Shown: in pieces, positions 18,494 through 27,500 of the stretch
Numbering within the stretch: position 1 is the first letter of the stretch
Layout: every line of letters starts with the position of its first letter
Origin: Symbiodinium natans
Taxonomy: Eukaryota; Sar; Dinophyceae; Suessiales; Symbiodiniaceae
DNA length: 27,500 nt
Reading direction: 5' to 3'
Assembly: GCA_905221605.1 (NCBI GenBank)
Contig: CAJNDS010000147.1
Location: 42,501 to 70,000, forward strand
Position numbers and translations under genes: made by a program
Notes under the pieces: generated by a model
The model's database searches: none
Seen by the model: only the letters and a program-made list of their open reading frames with translations
What the model was told of the DNA's origin: nothing

Positions 18494-21000
18494 GATTCCT
18501 TGGACCATCGCACAGTCGGTGTGGCTCATGCTGCAACGGGCCTGGCTGGCCTTCTTGGTCGCCCGGCCACGGTTTTCTTGGTGGTGTTGGGGTCGTGTAA
18601 AGCATCCGCGTTTGCGGAAATCCTAAGCCGTAAAACCCAAAGGGTTTAAGGGGCCAACCTAGTGAATGAAAAGGCCTCGACATTGCTGACGTACACGCCC
18701 GAATCGTCGACCCTCGAAGCCCTGTCTTTTCGCCCAAAAAGCCTGAAACTACTAGTTGCTTAAGAACCCCCCGAAAATCACAAAAGTACTTCGCATTATG
18801 GGGATTATAGTCTTTTTTTTGTTTGGGGGGGGGGGGGGGGGGGGAGTGGGGGGGAGTGGGGTTCTTAAGTAATTAGTACGAAGGGCTTCAATCCCCGAGC
18901 CCCCAGAAGGTGCTGCACTCCCATGTGTCCAACCGCAGCCCGCGACTGATGTTGTACTAACTCGTCTGGATAAACAATTGCATAGTAAAATGACTTCGGC
19001 TATCACAAAAAGAAGTTTACTGTCTTCAAGAGCTTCAGGTGCTGACCTTGGCGTTGCTGGAGCTGGAGAGCAAGGTGGAAGAGACCAGGGGCTTCGGGCT
19101 TTAGGGTTCTATCCTGTGATGAAGATCTTAACAAACACTAAAACCTAATCCATACACCCTAAACCCTAAACCCTAAACCCTAAACCCTAAACCCTAAACC
19201 CTAAACCCTAAACCCTAAACCCTAAACCCTAAACCCTAAACCCTAAACCCTAAACCCTAAACCCTAAACCCTAAGCCCTAAACCCTAAACCCTAAACCAA
19301 GCCGGAGCCAAGCATGTCCCATCGCAGCTCGGCCCGGTAACGCGGTGGGGAGTGGGGAAGCACCCCCGTCATTTACGCTTTCATACTCTCGTGAGCACCG
19401 TCAGCAGCACGGATGACTCGAAAGGTATTAACTTCCTTGTGTGTTGAACTAATTATTGTTGTTGATGTGTTTGTTGAACTGCTTCTGCATGTGTCTGCCC
19501 TCTTATCTTGGGATGTTCCCATTTATACTAACAGTCCTTAGTAACAGGGATGAACCCTAAACCCTAAACCCTAAACCCTAAACCCTAAACCCTAAACCCT
19601 AAACCCTAAACCCTAAACCCTAAACCCTAAACCCTAAACCCTAAACCCTAAACCCTAAACCCTAAAACCCTGAACCATAAGAATTGCAGGCCATGCTGAC
19701 CTGCATCCTCGTGGCGCTGAGCCCAATCCTTTGCCGAAGCATCGCCATCGAGCTAGGCGGAAGGGAAGGGGGGGGGGGGGTTTAGGGTTTAGGGTGCAGG
19801 GTTTAGGGTTTAGGGTTTAGGGGTGGGGCACTTATGAGCATTGAGCACGTACCTAGAACGGCTTTGCACATTGAGAGCACTTCCTAGTCAAAGAAGTAGC
19901 ATTCTCAAATTGCCTGCCCTACATCCTGCAAACCCCAACCCCCTCACTCAAAACCCTAAACCCTAAACCCTAAAGCCCAAACCCTACACCCCAAACTCCA
20001 GATTTCAAAACCCTAAACCCTAAACCCTACACCCTAAACCCTAAACCCTAAACCCCAAACCCCAAAGCCTAAACCCCAAACACTAAACCCTAAACCCTAA
20101 ACCCTAAACCCCAAACCCCAAACCCTACACCCCAAACCCCAGATTTCAAAACCCCCTAAGTCGGCAGCCCTGAAGGTGGCTCACCCATCCTCTGGCTCCT
20201 CGGCAGGACAGCTGCAGTCGGCGGGAAGGGGGGGAGGGGTTTAGGGTTTAGGGTTTAGGGTAGGGTTTAGGGGTTTAGGGGTTTAGGGGTTTAGGGGTTT
20301 AGGGTTTAGGGTTTAGGGGTTTAGGGGTTTAGGGGTTTAGGGTTTAGGGTTTAGGGTTCTGTCCAGCCCCCCCCATATGCAAAACCCTGACCCGGGACCT
20401 TGTAATTCCTTCTCAGAGGCCGGAACTTTTTGTGTGCCTTTCATTTAGTATTTGTTGTTTGGCCCACAATTCCAATATGATTAATTATTAAGAGCGTGCC
20501 CAAAAAACCCTACAAATGCAGTACATGCAATGGTTTCTGGGCTAGAACCGTATAATAAGGGTTCAAGGGCGCTAAATAGTACCTTGATAATGCGCCCGGT
20601 AAATACACTAAAGGACCATGTAATCAATATACTTTCTAAGGAGCGTAGTGAACGCACGAAATACAGCAAAATGTGGACTTTTTCTCCAAATATACCTTCA
20701 AGGCGGAGTTTGAGAGGGCACCTGCCCGCCGAGGCTGTGCGTCCTCCTCCCCATCCTGTTGTCCTCCGTCTTCGGCACCGCGGCACGCTGCCTGGCAGCC
20801 GTGGGGCAGAGTTGGAGGTTTATTTGGGTGGTCTAACAAAGTTAGGGTTTAGGGTTTAGGGTTTGTTCTTTGTCTAAAGCACAACGTTCTCCCCGTAACA
20901 GTAACCTTCAAAGGGGATCGGTTCAGCTTACCTGGTGGCGGGTTGCTGCGCTGTTTTTCAAGCCTCTTCGAATCTCTGGCCAACCCGTATATCCCAAACT
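18494..21000 (+). CDS. Membrane-spanning exons of the same chain
   Basis: Exons: 18494-18557 (IPWTIAQSVWLMLQRAWLAFL), 19039-19074 (VLTLALLELESK), 19690-19756 (AMLTCILVALSPILC...), 20176-20206 (GSPILWLLG), 20734-20817 (LCVLLPILLSSVFGTAARCL...), 20927-21000 (LPGGGLLRCFSSLFESLANP...). Phases agree throughout: 1/0, 0/0, 0/1, 2/2, 1/2, 1/1. The joined sequence has three or four hydrophobic stretches of membrane-span length, so an integral membrane protein is likely. The family is not recognised. The 20927 exon could instead start at 20914 with an AAG|G acceptor. Frame choice at 18494 rests on much higher G/C at third positions than the alternative frame. Confidence 0.6.
18751..18877. mobile_element. 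MITE-like element, family 3
   Basis: A 20-bp terminal inverted repeat with 18/20 pairing: ACTAGTTGCTTAAGAACCCC at 18751-18770 and GGGGTTCTTAAGTAATTAGT at 18858-18877. The interior contains a long G run (18823 onward). It lies in intron 18558-19038. A second right end is at 23827-23846. Confidence 0.65.
19157..19300. repeat. CCCTAAA array
   Basis: About 20 near-perfect units in the intron between exons 19039-19074 and 19690-19756. A second array (19554-19670) lies in the same intron. Confidence 0.95.
19510..19552. mobile_element. Family 2 fragment truncated by telomeric repeats
   Basis: GGGATGTTCCCATTTATACT followed by AACAGTCCTTAGTAACAGGGATGA matches the left half of family 2. At about 19553 it passes directly into an uninterrupted CCCTAAA array, so the right half is missing. 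Confidence 0.6.
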
Positions 21001-21312
21001 GCAAGGTCGAAACCCTATAAGCCCTGAACCCTGGAACCTATACCTGGAACCCTGAACTCCGAGAGATCGTCGGTCCAAGGCCGTTTGGGCCCGTGATCCC
21101 ACTTGGCCCTCGAGCCCCGAAAACCCCAGCTTCCAAAGCCCGGACCCCCTTGCGTGCTGCCATTGGGCTAGAGGTTCAGAAACCCTAAACCCTAAACCCT
21201 AAACCCTAAACCCTAAACCCTAAACCCTAAACCCTAAATCCTAAACCCTAAACCCTAAACCCTAAACCCTAAACCCTAAACCCCAAGCCCTTGAGACTCC
21301 CATGAGACGGAG

Positions 21313-24300
21313 GCTTCAACAAGATGTACCGGATCGCCACCGAGTTTGAGCTCACCTTGGAAGCGCTTTGCACACAGATGCTGCCGCGTCCCCAGCACTG
21401 CCTCCTACTTGGAGGTTCATGGGTACTTGTAACCCCAATTGTATGGGCTTAGGGTTTGGGTTCTTCTGGGACCCGAGTTAGGGTTTAGGGCTCATGGGTA
21501 CTTGTAACCTACTTAGAGGACTCAGTACAGTTATCGTTGGGGTTAGAAGTACTCCGCGTAGGCAGCGGGGGGGGGATCTTCACTTTCAAAGATGGTGCCG
21601 CCCATGACCGTGGCGGGAGCATGGGCTCCGAAATCCCTAAACCCTAAACCCTAAGCCCTAAACCCTAAACCCTAAGCCCTAAACCCTAAACCCTAAACCC
21701 TCAACCCTAAACCCCTCAACCCTAAACCCCAAGCCCCAAACCCGAAACCCCAAACCCCAAACCCCAAACCCCAAACCCCAAACCCTAAACCCTAAACCCC
21801 AAACCCTAAACCCTAAACCCTAAACCCGTGAACCCTAAACCCCTAAGCCCTAAACCCCAACCCCTAACCCCTAAACCCCTAAACCCTAAACCCCCAAACC
21901 CCTGAAACCCGTGAAACCTAAACCCTAGACCCTATGTTCATGGATCGTCCGCAGGACCACTTGCATGAACCCCTGAAACCCTAAACCCGAAACCCGTGAA
22001 CCCTAAACCCTAGACCCATTTTCGGAAACCCCCCAGCTGGGCCTGTATCCCTAAACCCTAAACCCTAAACCCCTAAACCCCTAAACCCTAAACCCTAAAC
22101 CGTAAACCCAAACCCAAAACCCAAAACCGTAACCCGTCAACCCTAAACCCTAAACCTTAAACCCTAAACCCTAAACCCCCCCCAACTGGGCCTCTGTTCT
22201 GGGGGCGGGCCGAGGCAGTCGGCATCGATCAGCCGCTGTTCTTCAGAGGCCGACTGCAACTTACTTGGAGGTCCATGGTACTTCTTAACCAATAGCGTTT
22301 AGGGTTTAGGGTTTTGGGTTCCTTTCCGGCAGTCACCAAGTCCCAGTTGCCAAAAGGGTTTAGGACTGAGGGTTTAGGGTTTAGGGGTATTTATTAGCCA
22401 AGTATAACTGTGCTCATAACTGTACTTATAAGCATCTTAGGGCACTTAAGGGGCTTATAAGTGGGTTATAAGTACAGTTTAAATTGTTTAAGAAGTACCA
22501 TGAACATCCAAGTAGGCAACTGCTTTTGCCCTCAACCTCGGGATGTTCCCCCTTATACTAACAATCCTTAATAGGGACAAATTAGGGATGATAATGGAGG
22601 GGTACTAAAATCCCGATTCAGGACTGTAAGGGCAGGGGGGGACTTCCGAAGCTTTAGCCCTCAACCCGAACCTCAGCCGCGAGTTGTAGCAAGCCGAAGT
22701 GAGCCATACATTGTCGAGGTTACCCCACAGGCCCGAAGGGTTTAGAGTTTAGGGTTTCGGGTTTAGGGTTTAGAGTTTGCGCCGGGAGGTGTTACGACTC
22801 TAAGCCCTGAAGCCCAAACGGCCCCTAAACTAAACCCTAAACCCTAAGCCCTAAGCCCTAAGACCTAAGCCCTAAGCCCTAAACCCTAAAACCTAAACCC
22901 CTAACCCTAAACCCCTAAATTAAACGCCTAAACCCAAAACCTTAAACCCTAAACCCTAAACCACAACCCCAAACCAGAAACCCTAAGCCCGTGATAATTA
23001 AGGAGAAGACACCTGAAGCCACGGCGCCTTTCTTGCAGGATGCGCAGATGTCGACGATCTTCGGTTGCGAGTCCTGCGAGCGGTGGAACGCCGCTTGGGC
23101 TTGGAGAACCTTGGGCCCTAAACCCCAAACCCTAAACCCTAAACCCTAAACCCTAAACCCTAAACCCTAAACCCTAAACCCTAAACCCCAAACCCCAAAC
23201 CCAAACCCTAAACCCTAACCCCTCACTCTTTCGGCTTTCGGGTTTCAGGGCCTCGGGCTTTGAGGGCTCTGAAAGCCTTTGGAGCTTATCGGCTTTGGGA
23301 CTCCGACTGTGGGATAGCTGTCAAAATCTTCGGGCAAGTGCCCAGTCTCGCCCTAAACCCTAAACCCTGCACCCTAAACCCGAAACCCTAAACCCTAAAC
23401 CCTAAACTCTGAACCCTGGAAGGCGGTAAAAGCCCTAAAGCCCCAGGACCCATCCTGAGCCCGAAAGCCTCAGAACCCTGCTTCTAGGGCAGGAACCATG
23501 GGCGCTTAGTATGTTAGGGTTTAGGGTTTAGGGTTTAGGGTTTAGGGTGGTCCCTTAATGTTAGGGATCCGAAGTACGGGCCCTTGTTGCCCAGACCCTT
23601 GGGAGGATCCAACGATTACATCTCCTTAAATTTAGAAGTTCCGAAGAATGACTCAATAGTAGTATAGGGTGCCATTTTTTGGTTCTACTTAAACCCTAAA
23701 CCCTAAACCCTAAACCATAATCCCAGCGATCCCGGCCTGTCTGGGGTTCCGACACTAGACGTACCCAGACAAAATAATAATCCCCTTAGTATTACCCTTA
23801 TTGGGAAGAATAGTTTTCGTTTTTTGGGGGTTCTTAAGCAATTGGTACTTTACGTTGCTCCCGACGTAGCTCCGTTGGCCACCTTTAGACCCCCCCAGGT
23901 CAACAGCTTTGAGGACCTCTGCCAGGCGGATGTCTCGATGCCTTTAGGGTCTAGGGTTTTGGGGTTTAGAGTTTGGGGTTTAGGGTTTGGGGTTTAGGGT
24001 TTAGGGTGTAGGGTTTGGGGTTTAGGTGTTAGGGCCTGGGTTGGGGGTTCAGGGTTTAGGGTTTGGGGTTTGGGGTTTAGGGTTTAGAGTTTAGGGCCCC
24101 AAATCCCCAAATCCCCAAACCCTGCACCCCCAAAGCCCCCTTTTGAATCAGGCGAACGCGGCCGACCTCCGCACGAATTTCCTCCTGGCGCGCAGGCACC
24201 AGAGGCTCTTCGAGCGACGCTTGGACCTTGTTCGTGTGGCCTGCCAACCTGAAACCTGCTAAGTCTAAACCCTAAACCCCTAAACCCTAAACCCCTAAAC

Positions 24301-24628
24301 CCCTAAACCCCTAAACCCTAAACCCTAAACCCTAACCCCTAAACCCTAAAATCCCTAAAATCCCTAACCCCCAAACCCCAAAGCCCTTGATCCCGAACCC
24401 GAAACCCTAAACCCCTAAACCCTAAACCCCTAAACCCCTAAACCCTAAACCCTAAACCCCAAACCCTAAATCCGCGGCCCTCAGATCATGCAGCAGAAAC
24501 CCGAAACCCGAAACCCGAAACCCTAAACCCTAAACCCTAAACCCTAAACCCTCAAGATCCTGATAATTGAAATTGTATAGGCTCTGCTCATTCTCTTCTT
24601 CTTCGCAGGCGCTAACATCATCTTGTGA
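21313..24628 (+). CDS. C-terminal exons of the same chain, ending in TGA
   Basis: Exons: 21313-21399 (FNKMYRIATEFELTLEALC...), 21562-21629 (SGGGIFTFKDGAAHDRGG...), 22215-22255 (AVGIDQPLFFRGR), 22516-22527, 22658-22730 (ends VEVTPQ), 23039 to about 23089, 23899-23925 (VNSFEDLCQ), 24152-24242 (starts ANAADLRTNFLLARRHQRLF), 24609-24628 (ANIIL then TGA). The introns at 21400-21561 and 22256-22515 are MITE-like elements whose removal restores the frame. The last acceptor has a strong pyrimidine tract ending TTCTTCGCAG. Exon 24152-24242 is a basic, helix-like segment. Boundaries at 22528-22657 and around 23089 are the least certain. An extra micro-exon near 21956 is possible. Confidence 0.55.
21404..21561. 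mobile_element. MITE-like family 1, copy D, acting as an intron
   Basis: The left end CCTACTTGGAGGTTCATGG is typical; the right end is degraded but finishes GTAG. The interval 21400-21561 is bounded by GC and AG, and its removal joins the two flanking exons in frame (phase 1). A telomeric insert inside is flanked by an exact 18-bp direct repeat, TCATGGGTACTTGTAACC, at 21417-21434 and 21492-21509. Confidence 0.75.
21630..22190. repeat. Mixed CCCTAAA variants
   Basis: CCCTAAA, CCCCAAA, CCCCTAAA and CCCGTGAA variants. A subunit (AACCCGTGAA...CCCTAGACCC) occurs twice, near 21906 and 21980. A truncated copy of the later island start (CCCAGCTGGGCCTGTATCC near 22030, against CCAACTGGGCCTCTGTTC near 22182) is embedded. 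Confidence 0.85.
22261..22515. mobile_element. MITE-like family 1, copy E, with target duplication GCAAC
   Basis: The element begins TTACTTGGAGGTCCATGG and ends CATGAACATCCAAGTAG. It is flanked by GCAAC on both sides (22256-22260 and 22516-22520), a 5-bp target duplication. The left GCAAC supplies a GC donor and the element's terminal TAG supplies the acceptor, so intron 22256-22515 leaves the original reading frame unchanged. A telomere-like insert of about 90 bp lies inside. Confidence 0.85.
22540..22650. mobile_element. MITE-like family 2, copy 2, within an intron
   Basis: Begins GGGATGTTCCCCCTTATACT and ends AGGGGGGACTTCC; shares AATCCCGATTCAGGACTG with copy 1. It is flanked by an 18-19 bp direct repeat, GCTTTTGCCCTCAACC (from 22522) and GCTTTAGCCCTCAACC (from 22651). 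It sits between the phased exons 22516-22527 and 22658-22730. Confidence 0.65.
23763..23846. mobile_element. Family 3 relic (right part)
   Basis: GGGGTTCTTAAGCAATTGGT at 23827-23846 matches the family 3 right end at 18/20. The preceding TTATTGGGAAGAATAG and T-rich run resemble the interior of the 18751 copy. No left end found. Confidence 0.45.
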
Positions 24629-25267
24629 GGTTGGGGGGTAATGGGCAGGGAGGAAGGGTCGGCTGACCCCACGACAATGGCATATGCGCGCCAATGGCTT
24701 TCAAGCGGTGAGAAGGCTTTAAAAGGTTTAAGAAGGGTTCAGAAGGGATTAGACAGGTTTAATTGGGTTTCGAAGGGCTTAGAAGGGTTTAGTTCAGAAG
24801 TGTTTAGAAGGCTTTAAAAGGGTTTAGAAGGAATTTAGAAGGCGTTTAAAAGAGTTTAGAAGGGTTTTAAAAAAGTTGAGAAGGCAAAAAAGGGTTTAGA
24901 GAGGTTGAAAAAAGTCAACAAGGCATTCAAGAAAAAACGTTTGGAAGGAGTTTACAAAGGTTGAAAAGGCAAGAGAAGGGTTTAGAACTTTAGAAAGTTT
25001 TAAAAAGTTTTTAGAAGGGCTTTAAGAAAAAATAGAGGCAAAAACGAAACCCGCCCAAGGTCAAGAAGGTTTAGACGGTAGAAGAAGTTTGAAAGAGTTT
25101 AGAGGGTTTTAAAAAAAGCTGAGAAGGCAAAAAAGTTTTGAAAAGTTTAGAAGGGTTTGGAAATGTGTAGGGGGGCAAAAGAAAAACCCGCCCAAAACCC
25201 GCCCAAAACTTTCGCCCAAAACTTTCGCCCAAAACTTTTTGAGACCCAAACCCTATACAATTTCAAT
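24566..25267. repeat. 16-bp inverted repeat bounding a 700-bp block
   Basis: ATTGAAATTGTATAGG at 24566-24581 and its exact complement at 25252-25267. The block contains the last acceptor and terminal exon (24609-24628), the purine-rich array and the CGCCCAAAACTT units. Confidence 0.75.
24690..25170. repeat. Purine-rich degenerate GGTTTAGAAG array
   Basis: About 480 bp built of variants of AAGGGTTTAGAAGG and AAAAAGTTT, almost free of C on the + strand. It resembles TTTAGGG repeats with an inserted AAG. It is followed by short tandem CGCCCAAAACTT units (25185-25240). Confidence 0.8.
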
Positions 25268-25420
25268 AAACCCTAAACCCTAAACCCTAAACCCTAAACC
25301 CTAAACCCTAAACCCTAAACCCTAAACCCTAAACCCTAAACCCTAAACCCTAAACCCTAAACCCTAAACCCTAAACCCTAAACCCTAAACCCTAAACCCT
25401 AAACCCTAGACCCTAAACAA
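25263..25420. repeat. CCCTAAA array
   Basis: About 21 near-perfect units immediately after the right arm of the inverted repeat. Confidence 0.95.
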
Positions 25421-25432
25421 AGCCCGGCCCAG

Positions 25433-26704
25433 GAGAGGTCTGCGAGCCCATCAATGCGGCGCTGCGTGGGGAGGGGTCGCCGAGCCAGCCAGGCAATTCA
25501 GGGTTTAGGGTTCAGGGTTTAGGGGTTAGGGTTTAGGGTTTAGGGCTTAGGGTTTCGGGTTTAGGGTTTAGGGTTTAGGGTGTAGGGTTCAGGGTTTAGG
25601 GTTTTGGCTTTAGGGTTTAGGGCTTCGGGTTTAGAGTTTAGGGAGGCTCGTTAAGAGTTTCAACCTCAGTCCGTGCCCAATAGGGTCTTGGGTTATTGTG
25701 AGGGTGTCCGGGCGTTTAGGGTCTGGCGCTTCCGGGTTCACGTTTTAGGTTTTGGGATTCAGAACTTCGGGTTTTGGGCCTTTTCAGGTAGGCTTGGAGG
25801 TTTGACGGCGCAGTGAGTGTTGCAGATTTTCTAGGAGCCACAGGGTAAAGAACCCTACTCTCAAACCTACCTGCTACCCTAAATGCTAAGCCCTAAGCGC
25901 TACACCCTGAGATTTTCCAGAGAAGCTTCCGCCCGCAAATTAAATGGAGTTCCTCAACGACCCAGACTTTAAAGCCCTTCGCCCTAAACGCTCAACCCTT
26001 CACCCTTCACCCTAAACCCTAAACCCTAAACCCTAAACCCTGAAGATCTGAAGGTTTCAGGCTTGACTTTCGTTCACCTGCCAGCCGAAGCCTTGAACTT
26101 GAACCTAAAGCCTCAGTAATTCCCCAAACCCTCGAACTCTCCGGGGGTTCAGGGTTTAGGGTTTAGCTCCTTAGGTTTAGGGTTTAGGGTTTAGGGTTTA
26201 GGGTTTAGGGTTTAGGGTTTAGAAGCCTCTTGCAACAAGGGCGTAGACCCAAAACCCTAAAACCCTTCCCGGGGCTTCGGGTGTAGAAGCCTGTTGCAAG
26301 AGTTCAGGGTTTTGGGGTTTAGGGTTTGGGGTTTCGGGCACCCCTTGCCATTCAGGGCCCGCCCAAGCGTCAGTGATGTCCTTGCCGGCAGCGCAGGCCC
26401 GCGCAGACGCACCAAACCCTTGGGGCCCTACACACTAAACCCTTCACCCTGAACCCTAAACCCTAAACCCCAAACCCTAAACCCTAAACCCCAAACCCTA
26501 AACCCTAAACGCTAAACCCTAAACCCTAAACCCTAAACCCTAAACCCTAAACCCTAAACCCTAAACCCTAAACCCTAAACCCTAAACCCTAAACCCTAAA
26601 CCCTAAGGAGCTCCCGAGCAGCCGTTTGGGACTGCATGTTAGTCTCGCAAGTGCGAAGTAGAATCTTCGGGCTGGTTGTGGGAGAGATGGAGCTTTCTGT
26701 TTAG
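25433..26704 (+). CDS. Fragment of a further split gene
   Basis: Phased exons: 25433-25492 (GEVCEPINAALRGEGSPSQP with the preceding split codon), 26061-26079 (LTFVHL), 26356-26400 (ARPSVSDVLAGSAG), and a possible terminal exon 26608-26704 (SSRAAVWDCMLVSQVRSRI..., stop TAG at 26702). Acceptors are CAG|G, CAG|G, CAG|G and AAG|G; donors are all GC. In another phase the last exon would end at a TAG near 26659. The family is not recognised and no start exon is visible. It may belong to a gene beginning after 24628. Confidence 0.4.
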
Positions 26705-27500
26705 AGCCCCAGAACCCTAAACCCTAAACCCTGAACCCTAAACCCTAAACCCTGAACCCTAAACCCTAAACCCTGAGCGTCCAAGCACTAAACCCTGAAC
26801 CCTGAACCCTAAACCCTTAACCTGAAATTCCCAACTCTAAACCCCAAGCCCTGAACCCTAAGCCCTGAAACCTAAACCCTGAACCCTCACAACCCTAAAC
26901 CGTTGAAGGTTTTTTTGGGGTTGGCTCTCCTGGGGGTTACAAACCGAAGTTGGGGGGGCCTTTCTGAATTCAAAGGGTTGAGGGTTTAACGGCTCTTTGA
27001 GCCCTCATCCCTTCCCCCGAATATTAAACGCACCCCTCCCTCCCCAATAGAAACTCGAAATGTGTCTTGATTGTTAGGGCTATTAGGGGGAGGTTTTTAT
27101 CTTTATTATTGGGTGGAGGTTTTTATCCAAATCTCATGTTTGGGGTCCAAAGGGTTTAGGGTGTAGGCTTCAGGCTTTGGAGGGTTTAAGTAGGTTTAAG
27201 TAATGACTTAACCCTGAGAGCGTAGAGAGAAGGGAGCTTCAGGATGTTGGTTGGCTTGAGGGTTTTGGGAGCCCTGCACCCCCTCCCCTAAGTCGGAATA
27301 GGGTTCAAAAGGCGGGGTTGGTTTCGGCAGGATTTTCCGGAAAGTGTTTTTCTAATTAGGGGGGCGTTTAAAGGGGGAAGGGATTAAACCCTAAACACCA
27401 AAAGCCTTTACCGCAAGTCCGTAAGTTCCCTAAATCCCTATGCTCAATTCCCTAAATTCCCTAAATTCCCTGAATTCCCTGAATTCCCTACATTCCCTAA
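26705..27500. other. Repeat-rich tail without a visible gene
   Basis: CCCTAAA and CCCTGAA variants to 26905, then AT/GT-rich unique sequence with a short direct repeat GGAGGTTTTTAT (about 27090-27128). It ends with a 10-bp tandem ATTCCCTAAA/ATTCCCTGAA (27438-27500) running off the window. No exon with credible boundaries seen. Confidence 0.7.

Noticed and set aside
18384-18737. 117-codon minus-strand frame
   Set aside because: Its unique part is the antisense of the + strand exon at 18494-18557, and its C-terminus is repeat-derived. The + strand exon has AG|G acceptor context, matching phase and higher third-position G/C.
20530-20859. 109-codon + strand frame
   Set aside because: It ends in telomere-repeat translation, and the hydrophobic exon 20734-20817 in another frame fits phase and splice signals better.

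Overview
The window is nuclear DNA of a eukaryotic alga, most probably a dinoflagellate. Three things point that way. First, the window is saturated with the heptamer CCCTAAA/TTTAGGG in both orientations. Second, all genes I can reconstruct lie on the + strand and consist of many tiny exons (about 12-120 nt), GC-rich at third codon positions. Third, the introns open with GC, GA or GT, close with AG, and nearly every downstream exon starts with G (AG|G). That donor usage is a known dinoflagellate trait. No long open frame here is a real gene. Most long frames are translations of telomere-like repeats (Gly-Leu-Gly-Phe-Arg-Val patterns) or shadows, so genes had to be assembled exon by exon from acceptor/donor context and phase.

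Layout. 1-930: a 147-bp inverted-repeat element and degenerate telomeric repeats. 931-3585: a pentatricopeptide-repeat (PPR) gene; four exons carry three PPR starts exactly 35 residues apart, followed by two likely exons of unknown type. 3600-6337: mostly repeats with a few weak exon candidates. 6338-12862: an almost complete catechol-O-methyltransferase-like gene (11 phased exons, 247 codons plus stop; the 5' end is not fixed). 13066-24628: a chain of about 24 exons with compatible phases encoding an unrecognised protein of about 465 residues, with a Cys/His-rich segment and several hydrophobic segments, ending at a TGA. It may be a separate gene or a 3' extension of the methyltransferase gene, because no start exon is visible between them. 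24629-25430: a purine-rich degenerate array inside a 16-bp inverted repeat, then telomeric repeats. 25433-26704: exons of a further gene. 26705-27500: repeats.

The most striking feature is how introns and repeats relate. At least ten telomere-like tracts are flanked by direct copies (9-25 bp) of adjacent non-telomeric sequence. This looks like repeat tracts inserted at staggered breaks, or tracts copied along with a piece of their flank. Several introns are themselves mobile-element-like. A terminal-inverted-repeat family (CTACTTGGAGGTTC...) ends in TAG and so supplies the splice acceptor, while a GC in the duplicated or adjacent exon sequence supplies the donor. Another family starts GACCCAGAGTAGGCCCC exactly at the GA donor of two different introns. 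Together they suggest introner-type intron creation using relaxed GC/GA donors, followed by telomeric-repeat insertion that enlarges the introns.

Limits: exon boundaries are by eye, without transcript data. Gene identities rest on recognised motifs, not on database searches.
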